Part shown: one piece after another, positions 33,415 to 42,607 of the stretch
Numbering within the stretch: the first letter of the stretch is position 1
Layout of the letters: the number at the start of each line of letters is the position of its first letter
Source of the DNA: Erysipelotrichaceae bacterium 66202529
Lineage (GTDB): Bacteria > Bacillota_I > Bacilli_A > Erysipelotrichales > Erysipelotrichaceae
NCBI GenBank assembly: GCA_017161075.1
Contig: CP046174.1
Coordinates: 124,001-188,000, forward strand
DNA length: 64,000 nucleotides
Direction of reading: 5' to 3'
The notes under the pieces: model-generated
What the model saw: only the letters and a program-made list of their open reading frames with translations
Told to the model about the DNA's origin: nothing
Database searches by the model: none
Made by a program: the position numbers and the translations under genes

Positions 33415-34479
33415 CTATTCTTCTGATTGTAAGAGATACAGATAATCTCCATAGCCCTGTTCCTCCATTTCATGCAGAGGTATAAACCTTAACGCTGCGC
33501 TGTTAATACAATAGCGCATCCCTCCATAATGCTGCGGGCCGTCCTCAAACACATGGCCAAGATGTGCATCAGAAAGAGAGCTTCTCACTTCTGTGCGATG
33601 CATTCCAGCACTTACATCGCTTTTCTCTTTGAGTAATGCTTTGCTGATCGGCTTCGTAAAGCTTGGCCAGCCGCAGCCAGAAACAAACTTATCTGTTGAG
33701 GCAAACAGAGGTTCTCCACTGACAACATCCACATAAATCCCTTTTTCAAAGGTATCCCAGTAGGCATTGCGATACGGTCGCTCTGTTGCATTTTCCTGTG
33801 TAACTGCATACTGCTCCGGCGTCAGCATCTGTTTCAACTCTTGCTTATCAGGGACGCTAAAGCGTACTGAATTTGCATCCTTCCTCTCAAATTTTGACCT
33901 TGGTATATGATAGTATCCATCCGGATGCTTATCCAGATAATCCTGATGACAGGTCTCTGCCGAATAAAAATTTTCAAGTGAGCAATGCTCGATTGCAACT
34001 GGCTGATTACATGTATTCTGAAGTTTATCCAAAGATCGGCTGATTTTCTCTGCGTCCTTTGGATCTGTATAATAGATACCTGTTCGATACTGTGTGCCGA
34101 TATCGTTTCCCTGCCTGTTTTTAGAAATCGGATCAATGATTGTGTAAAACTGCTCCAAAAGCTCCTCTAAGGTTACCATATGGCGGTCATAAAGAACATG
34201 CACACATTCCGCAAAGCCTGTATCCTTTGTACATACATCCTCATAGGTCGGATTCTCTGTCCTGCCGTTTGCATATCCGCATTCTGTAAACCGCACTCCC
34301 TCTATGGTGGAAAGAAATTTTTGTACGCCCCAGAAACAGCCTCCCGCAAGAAAAATCTCAGCTTCATCCTGTTGAAAATCCACCTGTAAATTTTCTCTGC
34401 GTACCGGCCGCTCGCTCTTTTTGGTAAATATATATAACAGAAGTATAATGATTGCTGCCGCAATTATCAAAAGTGTCAT
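33415..34479 (-). CDS. msrAB: membrane-anchored MsrA-MsrB methionine sulfoxide reductase
   Basis: 354-residue fusion that reduces both S- and R-methionine sulfoxide. An N-terminal transmembrane helix (about residues 2-17) is followed by MsrA with catalytic Cys48 in AGGCFWG and then MsrB with SGCGWPSF and catalytic Cys324 in [11 protein letters not shown]. The MsrB zinc CxxC pairs are absent (GEPLFAS in place of the first). The anchor suggests repair of extracytoplasmic proteins. GGAGGATT precedes ATG 34479. It is monocistronic. Confidence 0.95.
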   Translation of the reverse strand: MTLLIIAAAIIILLLYIFTKKSERPVRRENLQVDFQQDEAEIFLAGGCFWGVQKFLSTIEGVRFTECGYANGRTENPTYEDVCTKDTGFAECVHVLYDRHMVTLEELLEQFYTIIDPISKNRQGNDIGTQYRTGIYYTDPKDAEKISRSLDKLQNTCNQPVAIEHCSLENFYSAETCHQDYLDKHPDGYYHIPRSKFERKDANSVRFSVPDKQELKQMLTPEQYAVTQENATERPYRNAYWDTFEKGIYVDVVSGEPLFASTDKFVSGCGWPSFTKPISKALLKEKSDVSAGMHRTEVRSSLSDAHLGHVFEDGPQHYGGMRYCINSAALRFIPLHEMEEQGYGDYLYLLQSEE

Positions 34480-34682
34480 AGTTAATCCTCCGTCTTTCTA
34501 ACAATCATAGCTGTCGTATCCGTAAATTGCATGTGAAATGCTTCAGCACTTACAGCATCCCCACAGGAGGAAGTTTTATACATCCTGTATAATTCAAAAA
34601 AATGCGGCAAGAATTATATAAGACACGTTACATTATGTAAAAAATATGATAGACTAAACCTGATATGGAAAGGAGATATTGT

Positions 34683-35108
34683 ATGGAATTCAGAAGAATT
34701 AAAGCAGAGGATTATAAAGACATCCATACACTGAATGAGAAGCTGGGGTATTCTTATGATGTGGAAAAGGTGTATGACAGAATTATTTCTATTCTGGAAA
34801 CAGGCAGTGACATCATCACTGTTGCTGAGGATGAAGGAAATGTAATCGGCTATATTCACGGGGCACCGTATGAAACATTATATTCTGATAAACTGATCAA
34901 TATTGTTGCGTTTGTTGTCAGTGATGACTATGCCGAAAATGTAGAGGTACGTCAGATTTATGATGTGTTTGAGGAACGTGTACGGAAAAATGGATATTGC
35001 GGTCTGCGTATGACGGCAAGTGTGAAGCGGGAGAATTTGTTCAATTTATTGTGTCAGCATGGCTTTGAAAGTCATCGGGATTTAAAGCATTATTTGAAAA
35101 TTTTCTAA
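34683..35108 (+). CDS. GNAT family N-acetyltransferase
   Basis: 141 residues with the GNAT fold order: N-terminal MEFRRIKAEDYKDIHTLNEKLGY, central strand with VAEDEGNVIGYIHG, LINIVAFVVSDDY, a helix corresponding to the acetyl-CoA pyrophosphate loop (VRQIYDVFEERVRKNGYCGLRMTASVKRENLFNLLCQHGFES). The Q/RxxGxG loop is poorly kept, so activity is uncertain. ATG 34683 follows AAAGGAGA. Substrate unknown. Confidence 0.8.
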   Translation: MEFRRIKAEDYKDIHTLNEKLGYSYDVEKVYDRIISILETGSDIITVAEDEGNVIGYIHGAPYETLYSDKLINIVAFVVSDDYAENVEVRQIYDVFEERVRKNGYCGLRMTASVKRENLFNLLCQHGFESHRDLKHYLKIF

Positions 35109-35221
35109 CATAAGATGTTTAAAGGAGAAGAATGTGAATTGCGATATAACAGGGATTATATCGTTTTTTTGACTTCTGTGCATATGAAATCCTTACAGGT
35201 TTTGCATACCATGCACTCATA

Positions 35222-35248
35222 TGAAAAAGGAATTCTCACAGAATTCCT
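35222..35248 (-). terminator. rarA terminator
   Basis: AGGAATTC pairs with GAATTCCT around a 5-nt loop directly after the rarA stop. The minus strand continues CCTTTTTCAT. Confidence 0.8.
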
Positions 35249-35250
35249 AA

Positions 35251-36510
35251 TTATGATTTCTTCTTTAATTCCTTCAGGTTGCTGGATCTGGGAACCCTTC
35301 TCAGCTTCTCCAGGTTCTGCGCGAGGATTTTTTCATAGGAGGAGGTCAGTTCTGGTTCATAAAACCGTTTGTTTTTCAGCCTGTCCGGCAGATACTGAAT
35401 ACGATTCCAGAGATCACTTCGTTCATAGTCATACTTTTCATCATCATCCATATGTACAGGTGTGAAGCGCAGATAATCCGGAACACTGTAGGAGGTATGG
35501 CGCAGTGTACTCATTGCGGCATCAATGGCATGTTCGGCACTCTTTGATTTCGGAGATAGCGTCAGGTCGATGATAGCAGCAGCCAGTATGATACGGGCCT
35601 CCGGAAATCCGACACGCTTTGCGGCATCAATAGCAGTTGCACAGCGTGCTACAGCGGCAGGATTGCCTAAGCCAATATCCTCATAGGCGGTCACAAGCAG
35701 CCGGCGTTCAATGCTTTCCATGTCATTTGCCTCGATCATGATGCCGAGATAATATAAAGCCGCATCAACATCACTACCGCGTATGGATTTCTGAAAACCG
35801 CTTAATACATCATAATAGCCGTCACCGTCACTGTCCATACTCATATTTGGAAACTGAGAATATTGAGAAACCAGCTCCTGTGTAATAGTGCCTTCACAGG
35901 CAATCGCACAGATTTCTAAAATATTCAAAGCATAACGGATATCGCCGTTACTGTGGCGGGCGATAATATGCAGGGCTTCTTCCTCAATCTGTACACTGTC
36001 AGAAAGTCCATCCGGATGATGGATTGCTTTTTTCAATGCGTGCTCGATATCCTCCTGCTCTGCCTGCTTGATTTCGAATAAATGACAGCGAGAACGGATT
36101 GCCGGATTGATCGCGTGAAGCGGATTGCTTGTCGTTGCGCCGATGAGTGTGATATTCCCGTTTTCGACATGTGGCAGCAGTAAATCCTGTTTATCCTTAT
36201 TTAACCGGTGAACCTCATCTATAATAACAATAAGTCCCTCATAAAACTTAGCTTCCTGGAAGATGGTTTCAAGATCTTTTTTATTTCCGGTTACCGCATT
36301 AAACAGGCGGTAGGGCAGCTCCAGCTCATTTGCCAGCACCATGGCAAGCGTTGTTTTACCGGTACCTGGAGGGCCATAGAAAATCATGGAGAATAATCGT
36401 TTTTCCATGATACATCTGCGAAGAACCTTGCCTTCGCCAATCAGATGCTGCTGCCCGATAATATCATCCAGATGCTGCGGACGCATTCGAAACGCCAGTG
36501 GCTGCTTCAT
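35251..36510 (-). CDS. rarA: replication-associated recombination protein A (AAA ATPase)
   Basis: 419-residue AAA+ ATPase of the RarA/MgsA/WRNIP1 family, acting at stalled replication forks. Walker A GPPGTGKT (46-53), Walker B IIDEVHR (96-102), sensor 1 LIGATTSNP, and a C-terminal tetramerisation region with FTPVHMDDDEKYDYERSDLW are visible. ATG 36510 is chosen because the GGGAGGA site lies at proper distance; ATG 36516 would overlap it. An isolated TreR-like half box lies in its promoter region. Confidence 0.95.
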   Translation of the reverse strand: MKQPLAFRMRPQHLDDIIGQQHLIGEGKVLRRCIMEKRLFSMIFYGPPGTGKTTLAMVLANELELPYRLFNAVTGNKKDLETIFQEAKFYEGLIVIIDEVHRLNKDKQDLLLPHVENGNITLIGATTSNPLHAINPAIRSRCHLFEIKQAEQEDIEHALKKAIHHPDGLSDSVQIEEEALHIIARHSNGDIRYALNILEICAIACEGTITQELVSQYSQFPNMSMDSDGDGYYDVLSGFQKSIRGSDVDAALYYLGIMIEANDMESIERRLLVTAYEDIGLGNPAAVARCATAIDAAKRVGFPEARIILAAAIIDLTLSPKSKSAEHAIDAAMSTLRHTSYSVPDYLRFTPVHMDDDEKYDYERSDLWNRIQYLPDRLKNKRFYEPELTSSYEKILAQNLEKLRRVPRSSNLKELKKKS

Positions 36511-36712
36511 ATACATTCCTCCCTCGTCTTCATGTACGTACTATTTTATCATAAATAGAAAGAAAAAGGAGTACCTGCAGGTATTTAACGGTTTATACTG
36601 GGAACAGAATTGGCAGCATCTACAAGACAAGCTCATAAATCAAAACATCGCACAACCTGTTTTTTTACTTTTTGTAGCTCTTGATATCTAACCCGGGGTA
36701 AGAACCTGAATT

Positions 36713-37276
36713 CTATCCAAATAGATGCTCCAGAAGGATTTTAATGCCAATCAGTATTAAAATAATACCGCCAAGAATTTCAGCATATTTTTCAAGAAGG
36801 TCACCCAGGCGGTTTCCCAGATAAACGGCTACAAAGCTTAAAGCAAAGGTGGTAAGACCAATAATCGTAATTGCAGTCCAGATATGTACCTGTAAAAAAG
36901 CAAAGCTGATACCCACTGCAAGTGCATCAATACTTGTCGCGATTGCCAGAATCAGAATGGTCTTTAGTGTCAGAGACTTATCTTCACAGGCTTCCTCATC
37001 CCCGTGAAAGGATTCCCGTATCATATTCCCTCCAATAATCGCCAGTAAGCCAAATGCAATCCAGTGATCAACGGAAGCGATGATTTCCTGAAAATAGCTG
37101 CCTGCCCACCAGCCCACCAGCGGCATCACGGCCTGAAAGATGCCAAAGAAAAACCCGAGTATCAGTGCATAACGCAGAAGCTCCTCTTTCTTCATGGTCA
37201 TACCCCTTGCGATACTTACTGCGAATGCATCCATGCTTAACCCGATCCCAATCATGAAAATTGAAAATAAACTCAT
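36713..37276 (-). CDS. mntP: manganese efflux pump MntP
   Basis: 187-residue six-span membrane protein exporting Mn2+. Both MntP repeats are visible: SMDAFAVSIARGM near residue 15 and ATSIDALAVGISFAF near residue 115, whose Asp residues line the transport path. ATG 37276 is preceded by AGGAGG. A yybP-ykoY manganese riboswitch with terminator lies directly upstream, which matches the function exactly. Confidence 0.95.
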   Translation of the reverse strand: MSLFSIFMIGIGLSMDAFAVSIARGMTMKKEELLRYALILGFFFGIFQAVMPLVGWWAGSYFQEIIASVDHWIAFGLLAIIGGNMIRESFHGDEEACEDKSLTLKTILILAIATSIDALAVGISFAFLQVHIWTAITIIGLTTFALSFVAVYLGNRLGDLLEKYAEILGGIILILIGIKILLEHLFG

Positions 37277-37294
37277 TATCTTATCCTCCTGAAT

Positions 37295-37335
37295 GAAAAA
37301 GAGACTCATACGTGAAAAACACACGCATAAGTCTC
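37295..37335 (-). terminator. riboswitch-controlled terminator upstream of mntP
   Basis: GAGACTTATGCGTG pairs with CACGTATGAGTCTC and is followed by TTTTTC. The 5' arm is the last part of the riboswitch P1 helix, so manganese binding would disrupt this stem. Confidence 0.8.
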
Positions 37336-37420
37336 GTTATTTAATACTTAAGCCAGATTCACTATGAATCATTATGTTGACCTAACTACTCAAATGTGAG
37401 CTAACTACTCCCTTATAAGC
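37330..37420 (-). ncRNA. yybP-ykoY manganese riboswitch aptamer
   Basis: Minus-strand RNA begins with CTTATAAGGGAGTAG, has the second GAGTAG block, and closes with AACGAGACTTAT. These are the conserved 5' GGGAGUAG and 3' ACGAGAC elements of the yybP-ykoY class. ATAAG near the 5' end pairs with CTTAT at the 3' end to form P1. It competes with the terminator at 37295-37335. Binding of Mn2+ is therefore expected to turn mntP on. Confidence 0.85.
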
Positions 37421-37458
37421 CTGTACATCATATCAGATATCCTTGAAAAATGCAATCC

Positions 37459-38310
37459 TCAGGCCGCATTTTCATCACTAAATTCATCCAGCAGATCCTT
37501 CGCTCCAGTTTTACTCTGATTCGCCCTTTTATATCCCTTAAAGGATGGGAAATCAATGGTATCTACTTGATTGATATCGTTGATGTTCAAAGACATATTT
37601 ATATCCATTACTGCTGTTTTTTTATTTTCATCTGCATCCTCCATGACATAGGCGGCAGTGATTTTCATTTCCAGACGTTCTAATTGATTCTGTTCATTTA
37701 CTGTCATAATATAGGCAGCTTCACTTACATCAGTAACCTTAATACCATCTCCGATATTGAAGGTGTCATCATTTATGGATTTGTTTGCATAGCTCTTGGC
37801 GGATTTCAGACTGTTTTTGTTTAAAACAGCTGTAATAATTTTTTTACCATCTTTTCGCTCTATTGACATTTCTTCAAAAGCCTTTTCAGCGTTTGTCTTT
37901 AAATTTCCTGTCTCCTTATCCAGATTCAGCTTGCTCAGCATCTTATCATCCAGCGGCATATATTCTTTCTGCATATCCATGATATTGGCATATACAACAT
38001 CGTCCTTCATATAAATAGTAGCTAAATCCTCCATGCCGATGCCATTAACCGCAGCATCCACCCGCAGCGCCATTTGTAGCTTCTGTTTTGCATTAAAGCT
38101 CCCATTCATCGTTATTTTCGCATGGGTATTCAGCTCATCCGCATCAACCAGAAATTTCATGTCAATGGCGGCGGATTTTACCTTTGCCAAATTATCTGTT
38201 GCTGTGATATAGGTCTTCATTGCTTCTTCATCGATTTTATTCTTGCTGCTGCATGCAGCCAGTGTAAATACCATCAGCATGCACATCAGCATAGTCAGTG
38301 CTTTTTTCAT
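37459..38310 (-). CDS. putative lipoprotein, LAAC lipobox, paralogue 1
   Basis: 283 residues: a lipoprotein signal MKKALTMLMCMLMVFTLAACSS with the lipidated Cys at about 20, then a repeat-poor extracellular domain. C-terminal DINQVDTIDFPSFKGY matches DINRVSNIDFPNFKDY of the next gene, so the two are paralogues. The pattern recalls LppX/LolA-like lipoproteins of Bacillota (DUF6612-type), but that is only a likeness. Function unknown. Confidence 0.8.
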   Translation of the reverse strand: MKKALTMLMCMLMVFTLAACSSKNKIDEEAMKTYITATDNLAKVKSAAIDMKFLVDADELNTHAKITMNGSFNAKQKLQMALRVDAAVNGIGMEDLATIYMKDDVVYANIMDMQKEYMPLDDKMLSKLNLDKETGNLKTNAEKAFEEMSIERKDGKKIITAVLNKNSLKSAKSYANKSINDDTFNIGDGIKVTDVSEAAYIMTVNEQNQLERLEMKITAAYVMEDADENKKTAVMDINMSLNINDINQVDTIDFPSFKGYKRANQSKTGAKDLLDEFSDENAA

Positions 38311-38381
38311 TTCCTCATCCCTTTCTATCTAGCCTGAACCGGCATATAACACACTATATTTATATCCTATGTGTCAATTTA

Positions 38382-38416
38382 GAAAAGGCCGTGAAGCATA
38401 GGAGTTCAACGGCCGT
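38382..38416 (-). terminator. terminator between paralogous lipoprotein genes
   Basis: GGCCGTGAA pairs with TTCA-ACGGCC (one bulge), and the minus strand continues TTTTCT. The upstream paralogue is thus mainly a separate transcript. Confidence 0.65.
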
Positions 38417-38421
38417 TTATG

Positions 38422-39183
38422 TTATTGTATGCTGCCTTCCGTGTAGTCTTTAAAATTCGGGAAGTCGATGTTGGATACTCTATTGATATCTTTTATCGTC
38501 AGAGAAACGGTACCGTTTAATTCCTGCTTTGTTTCTCCCTTTGTATTTGTCATTTCCAGTGTAATGACAGCTTTTTCCATGAAGTCATTATTTAAGGTGA
38601 CATCCATATCCAGCTTCTTGAATTCTACATTAGCATCCGTGACATTGTTTTTCTCTGTTTGCTTTTTAGCTTCTTCATTGATTTTTTCAACATCGAAAGA
38701 AAGCTTCAGGTCATTTCCCTTTACAGATGCTTCCTTCAGGTATTTCTTCATATCTTCCTTGTTCATTTTAAAGGTATCGGCATCAAAGTTCATGTTAGGA
38801 ATACTTGCAGTACCCATCGCATCCTTCAGAGATGTTTTCTGCTTCATCATGTCCATCATATTCATATACATCGTATCGTCCTTGACATGAAGCTGCATGT
38901 ATTTATCGACCTTTTGTCCACTGGCTTCCATATCCAGTGTCATACTAAGCTGCAGCGGCTTCTTTGTTTCTGTGATGAAATCTCCATACAGCTTTATCTT
39001 TGCATTTTCCTTATCCACTGTCATATCCATATCTGCGGAGTAATTAGCGGATTTTACTTCACTGAACTTCTTAACAGATGCTTCCAGTTTATCCAAAGCA
39101 TCATCATTTACCTTGGATCCGGAGCATGCAGCCATGGAAAACAGCATTCCAAAGCTTAATACCAATGCGGTTAATTTTTTCAT
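38422..39183 (-). CDS. putative lipoprotein, AAC lipobox, paralogue 2
   Basis: 253 residues with signal MKKLTALVLSFGMLFSMAACSG and lipidated Cys at about 20. The mature part shares the overall pattern of paralogue 1, including the MNMMDMMKQ block against NIMDMQKEY and the C-terminal IDFPNFKDY. The ATG at 39183 has AGGGAGAG upstream. Duplication in place is likely; no ligand is known. Confidence 0.8.
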   Translation of the reverse strand: MKKLTALVLSFGMLFSMAACSGSKVNDDALDKLEASVKKFSEVKSANYSADMDMTVDKENAKIKLYGDFITETKKPLQLSMTLDMEASGQKVDKYMQLHVKDDTMYMNMMDMMKQKTSLKDAMGTASIPNMNFDADTFKMNKEDMKKYLKEASVKGNDLKLSFDVEKINEEAKKQTEKNNVTDANVEFKKLDMDVTLNNDFMEKAVITLEMTNTKGETKQELNGTVSLTIKDINRVSNIDFPNFKDYTEGSIQ

Positions 39184-39565
39184 TTGTTTCTCTCCCTTAC
39201 TATTTTTATTATAAGTTAATAATACCATAAGGTTCTTTTATTTTGTAGTATTTTTGGATAAATTACAGAAAAGTAAGAAATTCAAACTTTCTTTTTAAAG
39301 ATTGTTTCATAAGACTGCCAATAATTAGCGCTATCTGTTTAATAATATACGAACAACAGAGCGATAATGAAAAGATTGTAAGGTAATTGGAAAAGAAAGG
39401 GTATTGATATAGATCGTCCTGTTTTCAATATGTTCACAGTATTATGTAAAGAAAATCAGATGATGTGATGAACTCGTTCATGTTACCTCTAATCTTTCAG
39501 GAAATGATAATTGCGTACAGAATCAAACTGCGCTACACTATAGTATATGATAAGGAGGCGGTTGA
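39184..39565. other. gene-free stretch between lipoprotein and ispF
   Basis: AT-rich divergent promoter region. A possible ispF promoter is TTGCGT (39511-39516), 17-nt spacer, TACACT (39534-39539). No gene, RNA or repeat is supported in the rest. Confidence 0.4.
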
Positions 39566-40051
39566 ATGAGAATCGGACAATCTACAGATATACATCAGCT
39601 GGTTAAGGACAGAAGCCTTATTCTGGGAGGTGTGCAGATTCCTCATGAATATGGACTTCTCGGGCATTCGGATGCGGATGCATTGCTTCATGCGATTGCA
39701 GAGAGCATTCTCGGAGCGCTGGCACTTGGCGATTTAGGAAGTCATTTCCCAGACACAGATCCGCGATATAAGGATATGGATTCCTTGTGGATGCTGAAGC
39801 AGGTCTATAAGATAATGGATGAAAAGGGCTACTTGATTGGTAATCTGGATGCCATGATTATGATAGAACGCCCAAAGATGGCACCTCATATTCCGGCAAT
39901 GAGAAAGAATGTGGCAGCCGCATTGAATTGCAGTATGGAGCAGGTGAGTATTAAAGCAACGCGTGGAGAGAAGCTGGGATTTGTCGGCAGAGAGGAGGGT
40001 GTACAGGCACAGTGTATCGTGTTGCTTATGGAAAAGCAGGACAGGGGATAA
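39566..40051 (+). CDS. ispF: 2-C-methyl-D-erythritol 2,4-cyclodiphosphate synthase
   Basis: 161-residue enzyme of the MEP isoprenoid pathway. Metal ligands Asp8 and His10 (STDIH) and His42 (LLHAI) are present, with SHFPDTDPRYKDMDS and KATRGEKLGFVGREEG, the trimer-core and CMP-binding blocks. The length is normal. AAGGAGGC precedes ATG 39566. It is monocistronic; ispD is not adjacent. Confidence 0.96.
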   Translation: MRIGQSTDIHQLVKDRSLILGGVQIPHEYGLLGHSDADALLHAIAESILGALALGDLGSHFPDTDPRYKDMDSLWMLKQVYKIMDEKGYLIGNLDAMIMIERPKMAPHIPAMRKNVAAALNCSMEQVSIKATRGEKLGFVGREEGVQAQCIVLLMEKQDRG

Positions 40052-40099
40052 TATACTAATTTTCATATATACGATTTATATCCTATATATGATAGAGAA

Positions 40100-40130
40100 G
40101 AAGGCCATAGCTTATGACCTTTTTCTTTTT
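40100..40130 (+). terminator. ispF terminator
   Basis: AAGGCCATA pairs with TATGACCTT (one mismatch) and is followed by TTTTTCTTTTT. The rest of 40131-40362 holds the promoter and boxes of the Fur-family gene. Confidence 0.7.
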
Positions 40131-40304
40131 GAGCAGAAGATGCATAATAATTTTATACAAGTTTTTATAGGGAAGAGCATATAGGTATGGATAAAGCTAT
40201 TATCTGTTTTCAAACTGGTATAGCTGTAATTTTTGTTAAGACTATATCAGAAAATGAACCTTTATATAAACTAAGAATTATTTTTAATTTTATTCTTAAA
40301 CCTA

Positions 40305-40333
40305 TTGACGAATGACAAATTTGGATATATAAT
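40305..40333 (+). promoter_or_regulatory. promoter of the Fur-family regulator
   Basis: TTGACG, 17-nt spacer, TATAAT. It also serves rubrerythrin if the two genes form one transcript. Confidence 0.8.
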
Positions 40334-40347
40334 AAGAATGGTTCTTA
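40333..40347. promoter_or_regulatory. candidate PerR/Fur-type 7-1-7 box
   Basis: TAAGAAT-G-GTTCTTA is a 7-1-7 inverted repeat with one mismatch, overlapping the end of the -10 and the transcription start. TAAGAAT (40272-40278) and ATTCTTA (40292-40298) form a second, wider-spaced pair upstream. Confidence 0.5.
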
Positions 40348-40362
40348 AGATTGGAGGTTGAC

Positions 40363-40770
40363 ATGATAAGAAAGTCTTCCAAACAACGCGATATGATACT
40401 CAATTATATGAAGCAGATTGAGGGTCATGTCACACCGGAGCAGGTCTTTCAGGAAATGAATGCCGGAGGTCAGAAAATCAGTCTGGCAACGATTTATCGA
40501 AATCTGAATATTCTCTGTGAGATGCATGAAGTCAAAAAGATTGCGCATCCTATAGATGGTTATCAGTACGATAAAACTTGTAAACCGCACTATCACCTGC
40601 ACTGCATAAAGTGCGACCGCATCCTTGATTTGGATATTCCTTATCTTGAGTCATTCAACGAGGAAATGTCAAAGCAGACGGGACTTCCAATCAAGACACA
40701 CAATTTAATGGCAGAGGGTATCTGCGAAGATTGCTTGAAAAAGCAAAATGGTATCGATCAGAAACACTGA
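40363..40770 (+). CDS. Fur family regulator, PerR-like
   Basis: 135-residue metalloregulator with N-terminal winged helix (KQRDMILNYMKQIEGHVTPEQVFQEM ... SLATIYRNLNIL) and the HYHLHCIKCDRILDLDIPY metal-binding block. The structural zinc CxxC pairs are CIKC and CEDC near the C-terminus. ATG 40363 follows TGGAGGTTGA. Rubrerythrin comes 36 bp later, so peroxide sensing (PerR) is more likely than iron sensing. A 7-1-7 box in its promoter implies autorepression. Confidence 0.88.
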   Translation: MIRKSSKQRDMILNYMKQIEGHVTPEQVFQEMNAGGQKISLATIYRNLNILCEMHEVKKIAHPIDGYQYDKTCKPHYHLHCIKCDRILDLDIPYLESFNEEMSKQTGLPIKTHNLMAEGICEDCLKKQNGIDQKH

Positions 40771-40806
40771 TCAGATCAATGTAAAGTTAAAACGGAGGAA
40801 AAAAAC

Positions 40807-41346
40807 ATGGAATTAAAAGGATCTAAGACAGAACAGAATTTGATGGCAGCATTCGCTGGTGAATCTCAGGCACGTAACAAATATACCTATTATGCACAGA
40901 TGGCTCGTGAGGAAGGTATGGAGCAGATTGCGGATATCTTTGAAGAAACTGCACGTAACGAGCAGGAACATGCTAAACTGTGGTTCAAGGCTCTGCATGA
41001 GGATAAGGTTCCTACAACTGCAGTAAACTTGGAGGATGCAGCTGCTGGTGAAAACTATGAGTGGACTGACATGTATAAGGGATTTGCAGAAACTGCGAAA
41101 GAGGAAGGCTTTGCTAAAATCGCTTTCCAGATGGAGCAGGTTGCTAAAATCGAGAAGCATCACGAAGAGCGTTACCTGAAATTACTGGATAACGTTAAGA
41201 ACGGTAAAGTATTTGAGAAAGACGAAGCAACTGTATGGGTTTGCGATATCTGTGGATACCGTCATGAAGGAACTGCTGCACCTAAGGCATGTCCTGTATG
41301 CGGATATTCAGGAGCACATTTCGCAGAAGAAGCAAAAAACTACTAA
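40807..41346 (+). CDS. rbr: rubrerythrin
   Basis: 179-residue peroxide reductase of anaerobes. The ferritin-like di-iron domain holds ExxH motifs ([13 protein letters not shown] and [14 protein letters not shown]). The C-terminal rubredoxin domain holds CDICGY and CPVCGY. AACGGAGG precedes ATG 40807. It is transcribed with the upstream PerR-like gene, which would derepress it under peroxide. Confidence 0.96.
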   Translation: MELKGSKTEQNLMAAFAGESQARNKYTYYAQMAREEGMEQIADIFEETARNEQEHAKLWFKALHEDKVPTTAVNLEDAAAGENYEWTDMYKGFAETAKEEGFAKIAFQMEQVAKIEKHHEERYLKLLDNVKNGKVFEKDEATVWVCDICGYRHEGTAAPKACPVCGYSGAHFAEEAKNY

Positions 41347-41364
41347 GAATAAGGTAAGTGAAAA

Positions 41365-41390
41365 AGCACGGCAAATGTCGTGTTTTTTTA
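41365..41390 (+). terminator. rubrerythrin terminator
   Basis: GCACGGC pairs with GTCGTGT (wobbles allowed) around AAAT and is followed by TTTTTTTAT. Confidence 0.7.
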
Positions 41391-41585
41391 TATATCGAGA
41401 TTATATGATTTCTGGTTTTATCTTCAAATAAGATGTAGGAGGGGAGGTATCTTGTTTGTGATATGATCTTTCTAAATATCAAATAAAAGGTTACATTTTT
41501 CTGTTCACAGACACTGCTTTATTAACAAAAGAAAAAATATAAGCTTCATACTGGAATTTACATAAAATATAGGAATGAGAATTAT

Positions 41586-41605
41586 TATATATATATATAT
41601 ATATA
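41586..41605. repeat. TA dinucleotide repeat
   Basis: About ten uninterrupted TA/AT units in the 385-bp gap before deoC. The rest of 41391-41731 is very AT-rich with no supported gene. Confidence 0.8.
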
Positions 41606-41731
41606 AATGAGCAAAAACGAGCATATTGTTTAGAAAAATATGATTTATAGAATGAAAATGCTTGATTTTGTTTGAATGTGGATTTATAATAGGTTTGTAA
41701 GAAAGGGCACTATGGTGTTGTAGGTGACAAA

Positions 41732-42463
41732 ATGAAACCAACGAAAAAAGCAAGTGAAATGACGACAAAGGAACTGGCACAGTATATCGACTACTCAGTA
41801 TTAAAACCTGAATTTACAGAAGAAGATATTATTGCTCTTACGAAGGATGGTGTAGAGCTGGGCTGCGCTACCATCTGTATCAATCCAGGCTACATGGATC
41901 TCTGTGAACCTTATGTTAAAGGCAGTGATACAATGCTTTGTCCAGTATGTGATTTTCCATTCGGAACAAGCTCAACAGAGTCTAAAGTAAAACAGATTGA
42001 AATTGTCGCAAAATATGATAGTGTAAAGGAAGTGGATATTGTTGCCAACTTTGGTCTGATTCGTTCCGGTAAATATGATGAAGTCACAAAGGATTTGAAG
42101 GCATGTGCCGATGCTGCTCATAAATATGGTAGAGAAATTAAGGTTATTTTTGAAACTGATGCATTAAATGAGGAGCAGGTACGCAAGGCATGCAAGTGCT
42201 GTATTGAGGCAGGAGCAGATTTCGTGAAGACAAGTACAGGCTTCTTAACCGGCTTTGAAGCACATGGTGCAACTCCGGAAATCATTAAGGTTATGATGGA
42301 AGAGGTTGACGGAAAATGTAAGGTAAAGGGAAGCGGATGTATCCGTACAAGAGAGCATTTCCTGCAGTTGATCGATATGGGAATCGATCGCATGGGTGTA
42401 GGATATAAATCTGTTCCGGTAGTTCTTGGACTTGATAAAAAGGTTGTAACAGATAACTATTAA
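41732..42463 (+). CDS. deoC: deoxyribose-phosphate aldolase
   Basis: 243-residue class I aldolase splitting deoxyribose 5-phosphate to glyceraldehyde 3-phosphate and acetaldehyde. The Schiff-base Lys166 lies in DFVKTSTGF, with proton-relay Asp102 (EVDIVAN) and Lys199 (KVKGSG). TAGGTGAC precedes ATG 41732. It is alone here; deoxynucleoside phosphorylases are not adjacent. Confidence 0.96.
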   Translation: MKPTKKASEMTTKELAQYIDYSVLKPEFTEEDIIALTKDGVELGCATICINPGYMDLCEPYVKGSDTMLCPVCDFPFGTSSTESKVKQIEIVAKYDSVKEVDIVANFGLIRSGKYDEVTKDLKACADAAHKYGREIKVIFETDALNEEQVRKACKCCIEAGADFVKTSTGFLTGFEAHGATPEIIKVMMEEVDGKCKVKGSGCIRTREHFLQLIDMGIDRMGVGYKSVPVVLGLDKKVVTDNY

Positions 42464-42502
42464 AATAATCCAATAAATTTATTAAAGCATAGAATAATAT
42501 GA

Positions 42503-42537
42503 AAAGAGGTAAATCATCTGAATTACCTCTTTTTTCG
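42503..42537 (+). terminator. deoC terminator
   Basis: GAGGTAA pairs with TTACCTC and is followed by TTTTTTC. Confidence 0.8.
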
Positions 42538-42607
42538 TGATTAGGAAACAGTATACCGCTAGTATTTATCGTTTTCTATATTAGTTCTACTGTAACTACT
42601 GTCTGTT

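Noticed and set aside
33189..33485. A 98-codon plus-strand frame before and into the msrAB 3' end
   Set aside because: No ribosome site, low-complexity start, and it overlaps the C-terminus of a certain gene on the other strand.
38122..38337. Plus-strand frames opposite the lipoprotein genes
   Set aside because: They mirror the signal-peptide and coding sequence of genes supported on the minus strand.
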